This document shows positions 51,696-60,488 of a stretch of DNA of 64,000 nucleotides, piece after piece (position 1 is the first letter of the stretch; every line of letters begins with the position of its first letter). Source of the DNA: Lysinibacillus pinottii (GTDB taxonomy: Bacteria > Bacillota > Bacilli > Bacillales_A > Planococcaceae); the NCBI RefSeq assembly GCF_024753545.1, contig NZ_JANTOO010000010.1, forward strand, positions 248,001 through 312,000, read 5' to 3'. A program made the position numbers and the translations under genes. The notes under the pieces are model-generated. The model saw only the letters and a program-made list of their open reading frames with translations. It searched no databases and was not told the DNA's origin.

Positions 51696-52614
51696 TGAAC
51701 GCACACAAACCAATACACATATATTACAGGTACAGCTGTTGAATATGTTGGAGCAATCTGGGCAAGAACATGATTATATTGATCATTGGGAGGCTGTTTT
51801 AAATATTTGTGCCTCGAAGGAGGAGTATTTAGCTAATTATACAGCATTACGTGTTAATCCATTAATTGATTATCTATTGTTTTCCGAGAAAAATGGCAAC
51901 GCCCTCCTTGCTACCTTACGTGCCATTCGAGAAAATGCCCGAGTGACAAGAGATCGTCTACCTGCGGAGCTATGGGAAATACAAAATGCCTTTTATTTAA
52001 CGAAGCAGCAGGACATACTAACAATGGATCGACCAATCCCGTTAATTGATCTTCAAGCTTTTTTACAGGAAGTGCGGAAGACATTGTGGATGGTGACTGG
52101 ACTGGTCGAGGGCACAATGGATCGCGATCTCCCCTTTTATTTCATGGAAATTGGGAAATGGCTGGAAAGAGCAGAAAAAACGATGCGGATGTCGTTAATT
52201 ATTCTCGAGCAACAGAAAATAACAGGCCAATCCCTTCATGAGATGGATGGTACATTTTTATTAGAGCTTGCTGCCGCAAAAGAATCCTTTTTGCAGAAGC
52301 ATCGCCAAACAAATTTATTATTGGGCATTCGATATTTATGGCAGGATGAACATGTTCCTTGCTCGGTCGTGTTTTGTCTGAAGAAATTAGAAGAAGCTTT
52401 CCAGTCCATCGAGCATGATCCTTTATCACCAAAATGTTTAACGCTCCATTCGACCATCAAAAGCTTTGTTTTAGCATTCAATCATCTTGATTTTTGGACA
52501 ATGAGCGTCGAGGAAGCTATTACAATCATGGAGGAAAGATTGAGTCAATGGATTGCCTTTAGCGAAACATTCTCGACAATCTATCATTTATATGAACCCA
52601 GCGTACAACCTTGA
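51649..52614 (+). CDS. Alpha-E domain protein (DUF403)
   Basis: 321 residues, mostly helical, beginning LSRVADALYWMARYSERTQT, the classic DUF403 start. RBS AAGGAGGAGG before ATG 51649, 46 bp inside the cp-ATP-grasp gene, so coupled. These proteins always travel with cp-ATP-grasp enzymes; the biochemical role is unknown. Confidence 0.92.
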   Translation: MLSRVADALYWMARYSERTQTNTHILQVQLLNMLEQSGQEHDYIDHWEAVLNICASKEEYLANYTALRVNPLIDYLLFSEKNGNALLATLRAIRENARVTRDRLPAELWEIQNAFYLTKQQDILTMDRPIPLIDLQAFLQEVRKTLWMVTGLVEGTMDRDLPFYFMEIGKWLERAEKTMRMSLIILEQQKITGQSLHEMDGTFLLELAAAKESFLQKHRQTNLLLGIRYLWQDEHVPCSVVFCLKKLEEAFQSIEHDPLSPKCLTLHSTIKSFVLAFNHLDFWTMSVEEAITIMEERLSQWIAFSETFSTIYHLYEPSVQP

Positions 52615-52675
52615 AAGGAATCCATCACAGCTCCCTTTCAACAGGCAAGTCAGTAAGCAGAAGGAAGCGGACACG

Positions 52676-53530
52676 ATGAAATTTGAAATTCAACATACAA
52701 ATATTTTTCAATATGAGTCTGAAGTCGACCAAAGTTTAAATACGATTCGCTTAAAGCCACGCAGTGATGAGCGTCAACGGCTATTATCCTATCGAATTGC
52801 AATTACTCCATCCTCTCTTACCCGTGAGCATACGGATATTTGGGGAAATACAGTAGGTTCATTTTATATCCCGGAGCAGCATCAAGTACTAGAAATTCAT
52901 ACATCGTCGATTGTCAGTATCCAGCGTGCGCCATTTATTCATCGTATTCAATATTCACCCGAAATGCAGACTATTTTTCACTCACAGCTATTTTATGAAC
53001 ATTATCTTCCCTATTTAAAAGCAACTCATTTTACGTATATGACAGAGCAACAGCTGGAGGAGGTTTTTCATGCGATTGGCCATGCTGAAAATCCTGTGCT
53101 CTTTTCGCTTAATTTAATGCAATACTTATACTCTAGTTTTGAATACGACCCGTCAGCAACAGATGTAAGTACAACAGCTAGTGAGGCATTTGCCCTAAAG
53201 CGTGGAGTATGCCAGGATTTCACTCATGTTATGCTGGGTGTATTACGTTCTAAAGGAATTCCTGCACGCTATGTTAGTGGTTATTTATATGTCGATGAAA
53301 ATTCAGCTCTCGTCGGCGATAGTGCAACACATGCTTGGGTAGAAGTCATGATACCTGGTATTGGCTGGATTGGTCTGGATCCTACCAATAACGTGGAAGT
53401 ATTAGAAAACCATATTATTTTGTGTATTGGCCGAGATTATAGTGATATAAGCCCTGTTGAAGGGGTTTATTCAGGAGGCAAGCATGATTTAACCGTAAAA
53501 GTAAGTGTCAAAGCATTGAATCATTTATAA
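52676..53530 (+). CDS. Transglutaminase-like cysteine protease-fold protein
   Basis: Start at ATG 52676 (AGAAGGAAG upstream). 284 residues: N-terminal beta domain (FEIQHTNIFQYESEVDQSLN) and a transglutaminase core with Cys in LKRGVCQDFTHVMLGVLRSK (near 177), His in DSATHAWVEVMIPG (near 218) and Asp in IGLDPTNN (near 233). The Cys-His-Asp triad is present. Third gene of the cp-ATP-grasp operon; may cleave or transfer the amide-linked product. Confidence 0.93.
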   Translation: MKFEIQHTNIFQYESEVDQSLNTIRLKPRSDERQRLLSYRIAITPSSLTREHTDIWGNTVGSFYIPEQHQVLEIHTSSIVSIQRAPFIHRIQYSPEMQTIFHSQLFYEHYLPYLKATHFTYMTEQQLEEVFHAIGHAENPVLFSLNLMQYLYSSFEYDPSATDVSTTASEAFALKRGVCQDFTHVMLGVLRSKGIPARYVSGYLYVDENSALVGDSATHAWVEVMIPGIGWIGLDPTNNVEVLENHIILCIGRDYSDISPVEGVYSGGKHDLTVKVSVKALNHL

Positions 53531-53540
53531 GCATTATTGA

Positions 53541-53583
53541 CACGTGCAGGATTGGCGAGAACACGCAATTCCTGCACGTTTTT
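53541..53583. terminator. Bidirectional terminator
   Basis: ACGTGCAGGA and TCCTGCACGT, followed by TTTTTT, between the transglutaminase and the degenerate recombinase. Confidence 0.85.
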
Positions 53584-54458
53584 TATTCAAAGCGCTGTTG
53601 TCTTTCTGTTAGTACCCATTTGCGAACATAGCCCATTTCTTGCTGAATATGTTCCAATGTTTTCTCTTCCTGAAACGCCCTTTGCATAACGGTATAACGC
53701 AAATCGGTAGCTCTGACGTTTTTTCCAATATCTTTAGACATCGTTTGAAAAATACGTTCCACTGTCTTCGTCGTAATCGGCTTTGTCATGCTTACCTCAC
53801 TCACCCACACCCATTCCTCTACCTTTTTGTCATGCATGGATTCTGTTTCTTCCTGATAATGTTCTAGCATGTCCATAAGTAAGGGTGAACACTTTACCTC
53901 GCGGCGTCCATTTCGATTCGCAATATAAAGAGTTGATTTTTCCTTTTGGAAATGCGACCACTTCATTCGTACAAGCTCAGCTGGCTTACACCCTGTCTCC
54001 ATCAAAACCTGCACAATACAACCATTGCGTCTCGCCAGCCATGCATGCTCTGCTGTTTTTGCATATTGAAAATAAAAAGGCCAAACATTAGCCATTTGCC
54101 CGATTTGCTTATTTGTAAGTACTTGTAGTGCCTCTTTTTGCCTTTTCCTCGGCTGTAAAATATGTTGATAATCAAAGGGCTCTATCCATTCTCGTAGGAA
54201 AATAAAGTCTACAAAGCCACGCATAGTTGCTATTTTATGATTAAACGTATTGATATTGTGATAGGTTTCCTTTAAATAGTGACCATAGATTTGTAATAAC
54301 TCTTGAAAGTGGTGATCTACATACAAGTAATTTTTTTCATGGGCAAATGATAAAAAATGCTGCCCGTCCATATTGTATTGCTTCATCGTTGCTGCACTTT
54401 TTTTTAATGACTGCAATAGCAAAATATAGCTGTTCCACGCTTCCTTGAGTGTGACCAT
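53583..54458 (-). CDS. Degenerate tyrosine recombinase (catalytically lost)
   Basis: 291 residues with a recognisable SAM-like N-terminal domain and integrase core, but the site residues have gone: box I Arg is Lys (METGCKPAELVRM), the HxLR motif reads TDLR, the second His is Tyr (EMGYVRKW) and no Tyr nucleophile follows (ends VLTERQQRFE). The frame is intact and the gene is full length, which suggests DNA binding without cutting rather than a fresh pseudogene. ATG 54458 has GGAGGG upstream. Confidence 0.7.
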   Translation of the reverse strand: MVTLKEAWNSYILLLQSLKKSAATMKQYNMDGQHFLSFAHEKNYLYVDHHFQELLQIYGHYLKETYHNINTFNHKIATMRGFVDFIFLREWIEPFDYQHILQPRKRQKEALQVLTNKQIGQMANVWPFYFQYAKTAEHAWLARRNGCIVQVLMETGCKPAELVRMKWSHFQKEKSTLYIANRNGRREVKCSPLLMDMLEHYQEETESMHDKKVEEWVWVSEVSMTKPITTKTVERIFQTMSKDIGKNVRATDLRYTVMQRAFQEEKTLEHIQQEMGYVRKWVLTERQQRFE

Positions 54459-54819
54459 AGGCTCCCTCCTTGTGTGCTGTGCGTTAGTTAGTTTTATTTT
54501 ACTATATATGTGGAGCGTATGTTTTTATTTTCTAAATAATATATAGTGTCGGATAATCTGTATTTTAGATTCATACATGCTCCCATCATTCAAGTGCTTC
54601 TTGCATCGTAAAGAAACAAATGTTCGACTATTAGTTTCTCACATCTTTTGCTTTCTTACAATAGTAAATTCCATTCCCCTGTTGTAAGACAATTGCTATT
54701 TATTCCATCTATTTTTGTATAACAACGCAATTTTATATGAAAATTCGTATAATTTCGTGTTTATCGTTCATGGTGTTATATAATAATGGTATAGACAAAT
54801 ATGTAGGGGGCTCTCTAAA
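54459..54819. other. AT-rich intergenic region with promoters
   Basis: The 361-bp gap upstream of the enoyl-CoA hydratase gene has several -10-like boxes (TATATG, TATAAT, TATAATAA near 54,780). I see no gene or hairpin worth naming. Confidence 0.5.
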
Positions 54820-55614
54820 ATGCAAGTAAAGACGACTCGACTGGAAGCAGAAGACGCAAAAATTATTTATCAAGAAACTGCTGGGCTAGCAATTATTACG
54901 ATCCATCGACCACAGGCGAAGAATGCATTAACCGCAAATATGTGGGATCAATTAGCAAAAATTGCCCTGCAAGTATTAGATAATCCCAAAAATAAAGTCC
55001 TTATTTTACGAGGCTCAGGACAAAATTTCACTGCTGGCTCTGACATTAAAGAATTTAATGCCATTTCTCTCGACAAGGCTGAAGAGGCGTTTATACATAT
55101 GGAAAAGACCATTTCCACTATTGAGCGCTTGCCTATCCCTACGATTGGTGTGATTAATGGGCCTGCAATGGGGGCTGGCTTGGAATTAGCATTAGCCTGT
55201 GATATTCGTATTGGCTCTGACAAAGCCAAACTGGGCATTCCTGTTGGTAAATTAGGGATTACATTAAATAATAAATTTGCACAGCGTTTAGTACAGCTTG
55301 TTGGCCCAGCCACAACAAAGGATTTAGTGTTTACAGGAAGAATGTTTAAAGCAGAGGAAGCCTATAAGCTTGGGATGCTCAATTATCTTGTAGCAGAGAA
55401 GGATTTGAATAAATACATGATCCGCATGGGTAAGCTTGTGGCGGGAATGTCTCCTGAATCCTTACTGGCAGTAAAGCAGTCTGTCCAAGAATGCCTCGAT
55501 AGTGTTCCAGCCTTATGGAAAGGCTCCACGCCATTTGTCGGCAATGATTTTGCAGAAGGTTGTCGAGCATTCGTTGAAAAACGCCAGCCACAGTTTACGC
55601 GTCAGCCCAAATAA
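54820..55614 (+). CDS. Enoyl-CoA hydratase/isomerase family protein
   Basis: 264 residues with crotonase signatures: RGSGQNFTAGSDIKEFN (first oxyanion loop, near residues 66-82) and GVINGPAMGAGLELALACDIR (second, near 107-127). The catalytic Glu position of hydratases appears as Gly/Lys (KLGIPVGKLGI), so it may be an isomerase or other crotonase rather than a hydratase. Stands alone with its own promoter. RBS TAGGGGG. Confidence 0.87.
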   Translation: MQVKTTRLEAEDAKIIYQETAGLAIITIHRPQAKNALTANMWDQLAKIALQVLDNPKNKVLILRGSGQNFTAGSDIKEFNAISLDKAEEAFIHMEKTISTIERLPIPTIGVINGPAMGAGLELALACDIRIGSDKAKLGIPVGKLGITLNNKFAQRLVQLVGPATTKDLVFTGRMFKAEEAYKLGMLNYLVAEKDLNKYMIRMGKLVAGMSPESLLAVKQSVQECLDSVPALWKGSTPFVGNDFAEGCRAFVEKRQPQFTRQPK

Positions 55615-55872
55615 AAATAGGTACTCTTCTCGCCCACTGGCGACAGGAGTACCTGCACCTGGACTTGGAAATACCTACGCTTCCACAGGTACAATGTTAG
55701 AGGTCAAACGTTAGCTCCTAATAGTACTATACGTGATATAAATATAACGTTAACTCTGCAATTATATTGAAATTGCTAGGTAATGACACTAAAATCGCAT
55801 TTTACTAGTTTAAAAAATGGAAATCATTAATAAATATAGTCTTGATACTTGATATGGTGGAAGGAGAGGTAA

Positions 55873-56193
55873 ATGAAAAAAATAATTATCTTTAATCTTT
55901 TATTTTGTATAGTAGTTATTTTTGTTAATTACAATTATTTTAATTCTAAATCTCGAAACGCTATCGTATACAACTATGTGGAAAACTATATGGAAACTAA
56001 CTATGGCATTGCTAGAGAAAATTTAAAACCTGAAGAAATCGATTACATGAGAGGAATGGGTTTGTTTGAAATAGAAGTTAAAGATATAGAAACTAAAAAT
56101 CATTACTTTTTTGAAGTGGATATTAGAGATGACTATTCATTATATTATTTAAAAGATCTTACTGAGGTTCATCGTAAAAATCAAGCTGATTAA
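55873..56193 (+). CDS. Small membrane-anchored protein, DUF3139-like
   Basis: 106 residues, RBS GGAAGGAGAGG upstream. One N-terminal helix (KKIIIFNLLFCIVVIFVNYN) followed by an extracytoplasmic domain with YNYVENYMETNYGI and EVDIRDDYSLYYLKDLTEVH. This resembles the DUF3139 family of small secreted/anchored proteins; function unknown. The 258-bp gap before it holds a short unrecognised coding-like scrap near 55,620-55,700. Confidence 0.6.
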   Translation: MKKIIIFNLLFCIVVIFVNYNYFNSKSRNAIVYNYVENYMETNYGIARENLKPEEIDYMRGMGLFEIEVKDIETKNHYFFEVDIRDDYSLYYLKDLTEVHRKNQAD

Positions 56194-56335
56194 AGAAAGT
56201 TTATTTCAACAGGTATCAGCAATATTTTGAGAGCAACATATAAAGTTTTACATACAACAAACAATAACTTGTTGAAGCCGCACGAGGCAGTTTTGTAATT
56301 GGAATCAAATAAATATTAAACCCGAGCAACGATAA

Positions 56336-56380
56336 AAGCCCAATTTCTCAATTTTTATGCTAAGAAATTGGGCTTTTTTA
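56336..56380. terminator. Terminator hairpin
   Basis: AAAGCCCAATTTCT and AGAAATTGGGCTTT with T-run, between the DUF3139-like and P-loop genes. Confidence 0.85.
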
Positions 56381-56443
56381 TATTTCCTTATACGATTGAA
56401 ATAAGTGCAAAATAACTCCTAAAGTGACAGGAGTAAGAGTTTT

Positions 56444-57259
56444 TTATGATTTTTTCTTTTGGATACCTGATTTGGCATGAACGTGGATAGCATCCAATTC
56501 ATAGCCAAAATGCTGATAAAATTCCGTCTGCACCGCCTGTTGTAAGTTATATAAACGTGCTGCTAACGGATAATCAATCGGTAGCCTTACCTGTAGGGAC
56601 AAAATAGCTTGGACCTGTTCACCAAGTACAAATTGGACTTGCTCCACCTTTTGCACAAAATCCTGTTGTTGACAGCAATACGTAAGTAGCTGGACGTAAA
56701 CATGATTACTAATCTCAATATACTCCCGTTGAAAATCAGGACGAACAATGGTTGTTTCCCCAATCTTTTCACGTTTTGTTGAAAAAATCTCCATTCCCTT
56801 TAGCACCAGTCGCTTAAAGAAATTTTGCTCAACTTGTCGGTAAGGGATCGGCATAACATGCTTCCCTTGTGTTTGTCGAATAAAACGAGCTTTTTGAATG
56901 TCCTTAAAGGAACGAATATCTTCCACATCATAATAATGCTCGATAGCGCCTAGCTCCAGCTGCTTCGCAATACTATTCGTCATTTTCGTTGACGTCCCAA
57001 TTAGTAAAATAGACTCCACTCGATGGCTTGCTAGCGCCTTCTTGACTGCCTCACGGTGCTCCTGGTCGGTAAAAATGGCACGCCTTACAGCGGTAATTGT
57101 ATTTTTTTCAAATTTAGCAGAAACTCCTGCGACTCTCACGCCATTGACAATGAGTAATCCATCATCGATAATCGCCTGTACGCCAATTTTATGGGCAAAA
57201 GATAGAGCGCTAGTGCTTTTTCCTGTGCCGCTTGGTCCACTTAACGAATATACCTTCAA
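56444..57259 (-). CDS. P-loop NTPase with Asp23-like C-terminal segment
   Basis: 271 residues from TTG 57259 behind GGGGGAGG. N-terminal P-loop: SLSGPSGTGKSTSALSFAHK (residues 5-24), then IDDGLLIVNG and LLIGTSTKM. The C-terminal ~90 residues (VYVQLLTYCCQQ, LSLQVRLPIDYPLAARLYNL, LDAIHVHAKSG) resemble the Asp23/Gls24 envelope-stress fold. Kinase-like NTPase fused to an Asp23-like domain; substrate and partner unknown. Confidence 0.7.
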   Translation of the reverse strand: MKVYSLSGPSGTGKSTSALSFAHKIGVQAIIDDGLLIVNGVRVAGVSAKFEKNTITAVRRAIFTDQEHREAVKKALASHRVESILLIGTSTKMTNSIAKQLELGAIEHYYDVEDIRSFKDIQKARFIRQTQGKHVMPIPYRQVEQNFFKRLVLKGMEIFSTKREKIGETTIVRPDFQREYIEISNHVYVQLLTYCCQQQDFVQKVEQVQFVLGEQVQAILSLQVRLPIDYPLAARLYNLQQAVQTEFYQHFGYELDAIHVHAKSGIQKKKS

Positions 57260-57570
57260 AGTCCTCCCCCCTCTTATGCTAATTAATCTTTATAGCTGTT
57301 CCTCATGCTTTGATAGAGATGTTTGATGAATCGGTTTACTCCATGATTCCCACTGAAAAACTATATAGTAAGTATAATACAACTTCTACATTTACGGAAT
57401 TTACAGTAGGTTTCCCCAACATTAGGCAATCCATTTTCGCTAGCCTATGCGCACATCCTCTACATTATATAAATATTTTCTTTTTTCAGAATATCTGTCC
57501 CTTTCTTCGCTTTAGTATGATAAAATGTGAACTACTATTCTGTTATACAACTACAAGGAGTGTACTAGTC

Positions 57571-58746
57571 TTGAAAATCGTACCATCTAAAAAAATGTCA
57601 TTATTTACACCAGCAATTTTCGGAGATTTGAAAAATTTTGCGAGAGAGCAGCAGGCAAAGGGCATGACTCTGATTGACTTAAGCTTAGGAAGCCCCGATC
57701 TTCCTCCACATGCCAAAATTCGCGAACATCTATCTTATCGAGCAGGTTTAGCTGAATCGTATGGCTATACACTTACAGGCACACAGCGTTTTTATGAGGC
57801 TGTCAGCCGCTACTATAAGCGCCGTAGCAGCGTTGATTTAGATCCTACTACTGAAATCATTCAAACAATTGGCTCTCAAGAAGGCTTAGTGCATCTTCCA
57901 ATGGCCTTTTGTGATCCTGGAGACATCGTGCTATCGACAAACCCAGCATACGTTGCGTATGACGCAGGCATTCACTTAGCTGGTGCAACACCCTATTACA
58001 TGCCTCAAACAGCTGACAACAACTACCTTCCAGACTTAGACGCTGTACCAGAAGATATTGCGCATAAAGCAAAGCTATTAATTTTAAACTTACCAGGAAA
58101 TCCAGTACCAGCGATGCCATCCTTAGCATATTTTGAAAAAGTGATTGCCTTTGCTAAAAAATATAACATCATCGTTCTGCATGATGCAGCCTATTCTGAG
58201 TTTTATTTTACGGGCGATGGACCGATTAGCTTCCTTGCTACACCAGGTGCAAAAGAAGTAGGGATGGAAATTAACTCCCTTTCCAAAAGCTTTAGTTTGG
58301 CAGGAACACGGATTGCCTATATCGCAGGAAATGCTGAAATGATTGCGATTTTAAAGCAATTAAAATCGAATTTAGATTTCGGTATTTTTGAGCCTATTCA
58401 AGATGCAGCTGTCGTTGCCCTCGATCACGCTGAAGAAATTACAGCAAGCCTACGTGCAACCTTTTCTGAGCGTCATCAAACATTGATGAATGGCTTACAG
58501 GCACTAGGTTGGGACGCAGCACCTTCTAACGGTGGGATGTTTGTTTGGGCAAAGTATCCATATGATATGGATTGCACCGAACTCGCTTTTAAATTGATTG
58601 AGCAGGTTGGCATTGTTACGGTTCCAGGTACTGTATTTGGAACGGCAGGACAAGGTTATCTGCGCTTAGCACTTGTGCAACCAGCGAAAATCCTTCAGGA
58701 AGCTGTCGATCGTTTAGCGCAAGTACAATTACTACAAGAAAACTAA
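57571..58746 (+). CDS. PLP-dependent class I/II aminotransferase
   Basis: Start at TTG 57571 with AAGGAGTG 9 bp upstream; the open frame further left is not supported. 391 residues, normal for LL-DAP/aspartate-type aminotransferases. PLP motifs: SLGSPDLPPH, LNLPGNPVPAMP (Asn), HDAAYSEFYF (Asp, Tyr) and the Schiff-base Lys in INSLSKSFSLAGTRIAY (near 232). Amino donor not predictable. Confidence 0.9.
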   Translation: MKIVPSKKMSLFTPAIFGDLKNFAREQQAKGMTLIDLSLGSPDLPPHAKIREHLSYRAGLAESYGYTLTGTQRFYEAVSRYYKRRSSVDLDPTTEIIQTIGSQEGLVHLPMAFCDPGDIVLSTNPAYVAYDAGIHLAGATPYYMPQTADNNYLPDLDAVPEDIAHKAKLLILNLPGNPVPAMPSLAYFEKVIAFAKKYNIIVLHDAAYSEFYFTGDGPISFLATPGAKEVGMEINSLSKSFSLAGTRIAYIAGNAEMIAILKQLKSNLDFGIFEPIQDAAVVALDHAEEITASLRATFSERHQTLMNGLQALGWDAAPSNGGMFVWAKYPYDMDCTELAFKLIEQVGIVTVPGTVFGTAGQGYLRLALVQPAKILQEAVDRLAQVQLLQEN

Positions 58747-58751
58747 CATAG

Positions 58752-58785
58752 AAAACCCTTCTAACAACATGCTAGAAGGGTTTTA
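58752..58785. terminator. Bidirectional terminator
   Basis: AAAACCCTTCTA and TAGAAGGGTTTT are perfect 12-bp arms between the aminotransferase and the cupin pseudogene. Confidence 0.88.
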
Positions 58786-58789
58786 TTCA

Positions 58790-59155
58790 TTAAATCCAAA
58801 CATCATTTTCAGCAGTAAGCGCAGTTTTTTCCTCACCCGTATTTACTACCCCAGCAGGCTCTACGAGCAAAATTTTACACTCGGCTGCAGCGTAAGGTTT
58901 ATGTTCAACTTGGCGTGGTACGACAAACATTTCACCCTCCTTTAATCTTACTTCTCCATCACGAAATTCAATGACAAGCTCCCCTTCAATCACCATAAAC
59001 ACTTAATCTGTATCATCATGTTTATGCCATACAAAATCTCCGATTACTTTAACCAGTTTGAATTGATATTCATTCATCTCAGCAATTACCTTTGGAGACC
59101 AGTGCTCTTGGAATTTTGCAAATTTTTCTTGAAAATTAATAGGTATGTAGGTCAT
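58790..59155 (-). pseudogene. Cupin protein disrupted by one nonsense codon
   Basis: The frame opens at ATG 59155 (MTYIPINFQEKFAKFQEHWS), reads VWHKHDDTD, then TAA at 59003-59005, and continues VFMVIEGELVIEFRDGEVRL to a normal stop at 58790. Family members have Glu here (HKHDDTDEVFMVIEG), so a single GAA-to-TAA change explains it. All else (His pair, PxxxxH of VPRQVEHKP) looks intact, about 121 residues. A recent mutation, an assembly error, or suppressor reading are possible. Confidence 0.85.
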
Positions 59156-59191
59156 GCTATTTTCCCCCGTTCTTTTTTTCCTATTAAAAAC

Positions 59192-59220
59192 ACAGCTACT
59201 GTCAAGCGAAGTAGCTGTAT
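59192..59220. terminator. Terminator between the AI-2E gene and the cupin pseudogene
   Basis: ACAGCTACT and AGTAGCTGT pair around 9 bases; a leftward T-run follows. It lies just past the AI-2E gene stop. Confidence 0.65.
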
Positions 59221-59224
59221 CCTC

Positions 59225-60424
59225 TTATACATCATATTTTTGGTGAACGTCATCCTCATAACGGTTATAGCGCTGTTTAAATAGCTTGAATAGATGAGTC
59301 ACAAGCACTTTAAAGATTGCATAACCTGGAATCCCCAAAATGACCCCAGGGACACCAAATAGCGAGCCTGCCGTTAATAATACAAAGATAATTGTAATTG
59401 GGTGAATACTGAGCGATTTCCCCATAATTTGTGGAGAAATAAATTTTCCCTCAATTAACTGAACAATCGTCCATACAATCGCTAGCTTAATCAACATCAA
59501 TGGTGATGTGACAAGAGCGATAATAACGGCTGGTGTGATGGCAATAACAGGACCTAAATAAGGCACTACACTTGTAATCATCGCAAGGAAGCCGAGCAAT
59601 AAAGCATATTTCATACCAATTATTAAGAAGCCAATTGTGACCATTGCACCAATACACATAGATACTAAAATTTGCCCTTGTATGTAAGAACTTATTTGCT
59701 TGTCCATATCATGGAAAATTTCAGTCACTTCTTTACGCATACGCGGTGGGCATACTTTCAGCATAAATTTCGGTAATTTTTCGCCCTCTTTTAGTAAATA
59801 AAACAAGATAAATGGTACGGTTACAAGCGATAGGACGATGCCTGTTAACGTTGATAGGAAGCCCGTAATACCGGATGCTACACCCTGTGCTATATTTGTA
59901 GCCGTATCTTTCACAGTTTTTACCATATCAGTAGTAAAGTTTTTAACCACTTCATTGTAGTCAAAGTTAATTTTATCTAAATAATCGTTAAAACGTGAAT
60001 GATTAAAGAATGCAACAAATTTTTCCGTAAACTTCATAAAATACTCTGGGAATTCCTGCACTAAGTTCGTAAATTGGTCACGTAAAAACGGATAAACCAA
60101 CACAACGAGCAGTGTTATGACCCCAACTACCGCGATGTAGAGTATTAAAATACCCCAAATTCTTGGAATACGCCATCTAACCAATATCGCCAATAATGGA
60201 CGTAATAAATAGTACCCAATGACAGCTAATACCCCTGGTAAAATGACGACTTCAAATAACACTTGAAGCGGGGTAAAGATAAAGGAAACTTGATTAAACA
60301 TAAAAATAACACATGCAACTAATAATAAAATAACCAGCGTAAATAATAGGTTTCTACCACCTAAGAAACGAATAAACTTGGTTGCTAACAGGTTTGAACG
60401 TTCTTTTGGTCTTTCTTTTTCCAT
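59225..60424 (-). CDS. AI-2E family (PerM/YtvI-like) membrane transporter
   Basis: 399 residues with about eight hydrophobic segments. The family marks are FLSTLTGIVLSLVTVPFILF, DKQISSYIQGQILVS and GKSLSIHPITIIFVLLTAGS followed by FGVPGVILGIPGYAI. These permeases are linked to AI-2 export, Na/H antiport or other solutes; none can be chosen here. ATG 60424. Confidence 0.9.
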   Translation of the reverse strand: MEKERPKERSNLLATKFIRFLGGRNLLFTLVILLLVACVIFMFNQVSFIFTPLQVLFEVVILPGVLAVIGYYLLRPLLAILVRWRIPRIWGILILYIAVVGVITLLVVLVYPFLRDQFTNLVQEFPEYFMKFTEKFVAFFNHSRFNDYLDKINFDYNEVVKNFTTDMVKTVKDTATNIAQGVASGITGFLSTLTGIVLSLVTVPFILFYLLKEGEKLPKFMLKVCPPRMRKEVTEIFHDMDKQISSYIQGQILVSMCIGAMVTIGFLIIGMKYALLLGFLAMITSVVPYLGPVIAITPAVIIALVTSPLMLIKLAIVWTIVQLIEGKFISPQIMGKSLSIHPITIIFVLLTAGSLFGVPGVILGIPGYAIFKVLVTHLFKLFKQRYNRYEDDVHQKYDV

Positions 60425-60488
60425 ATATCCACCCCAATCAAAAAACTCTACCTTTATATTACAGGATAATGCTGGATTTTGCTAAACA

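Noticed and set aside
55621..55720. Possible transposase scrap just after the enoyl-CoA hydratase gene
   Set aside because: Short, in no consistent frame, and not matched to any family by eye.
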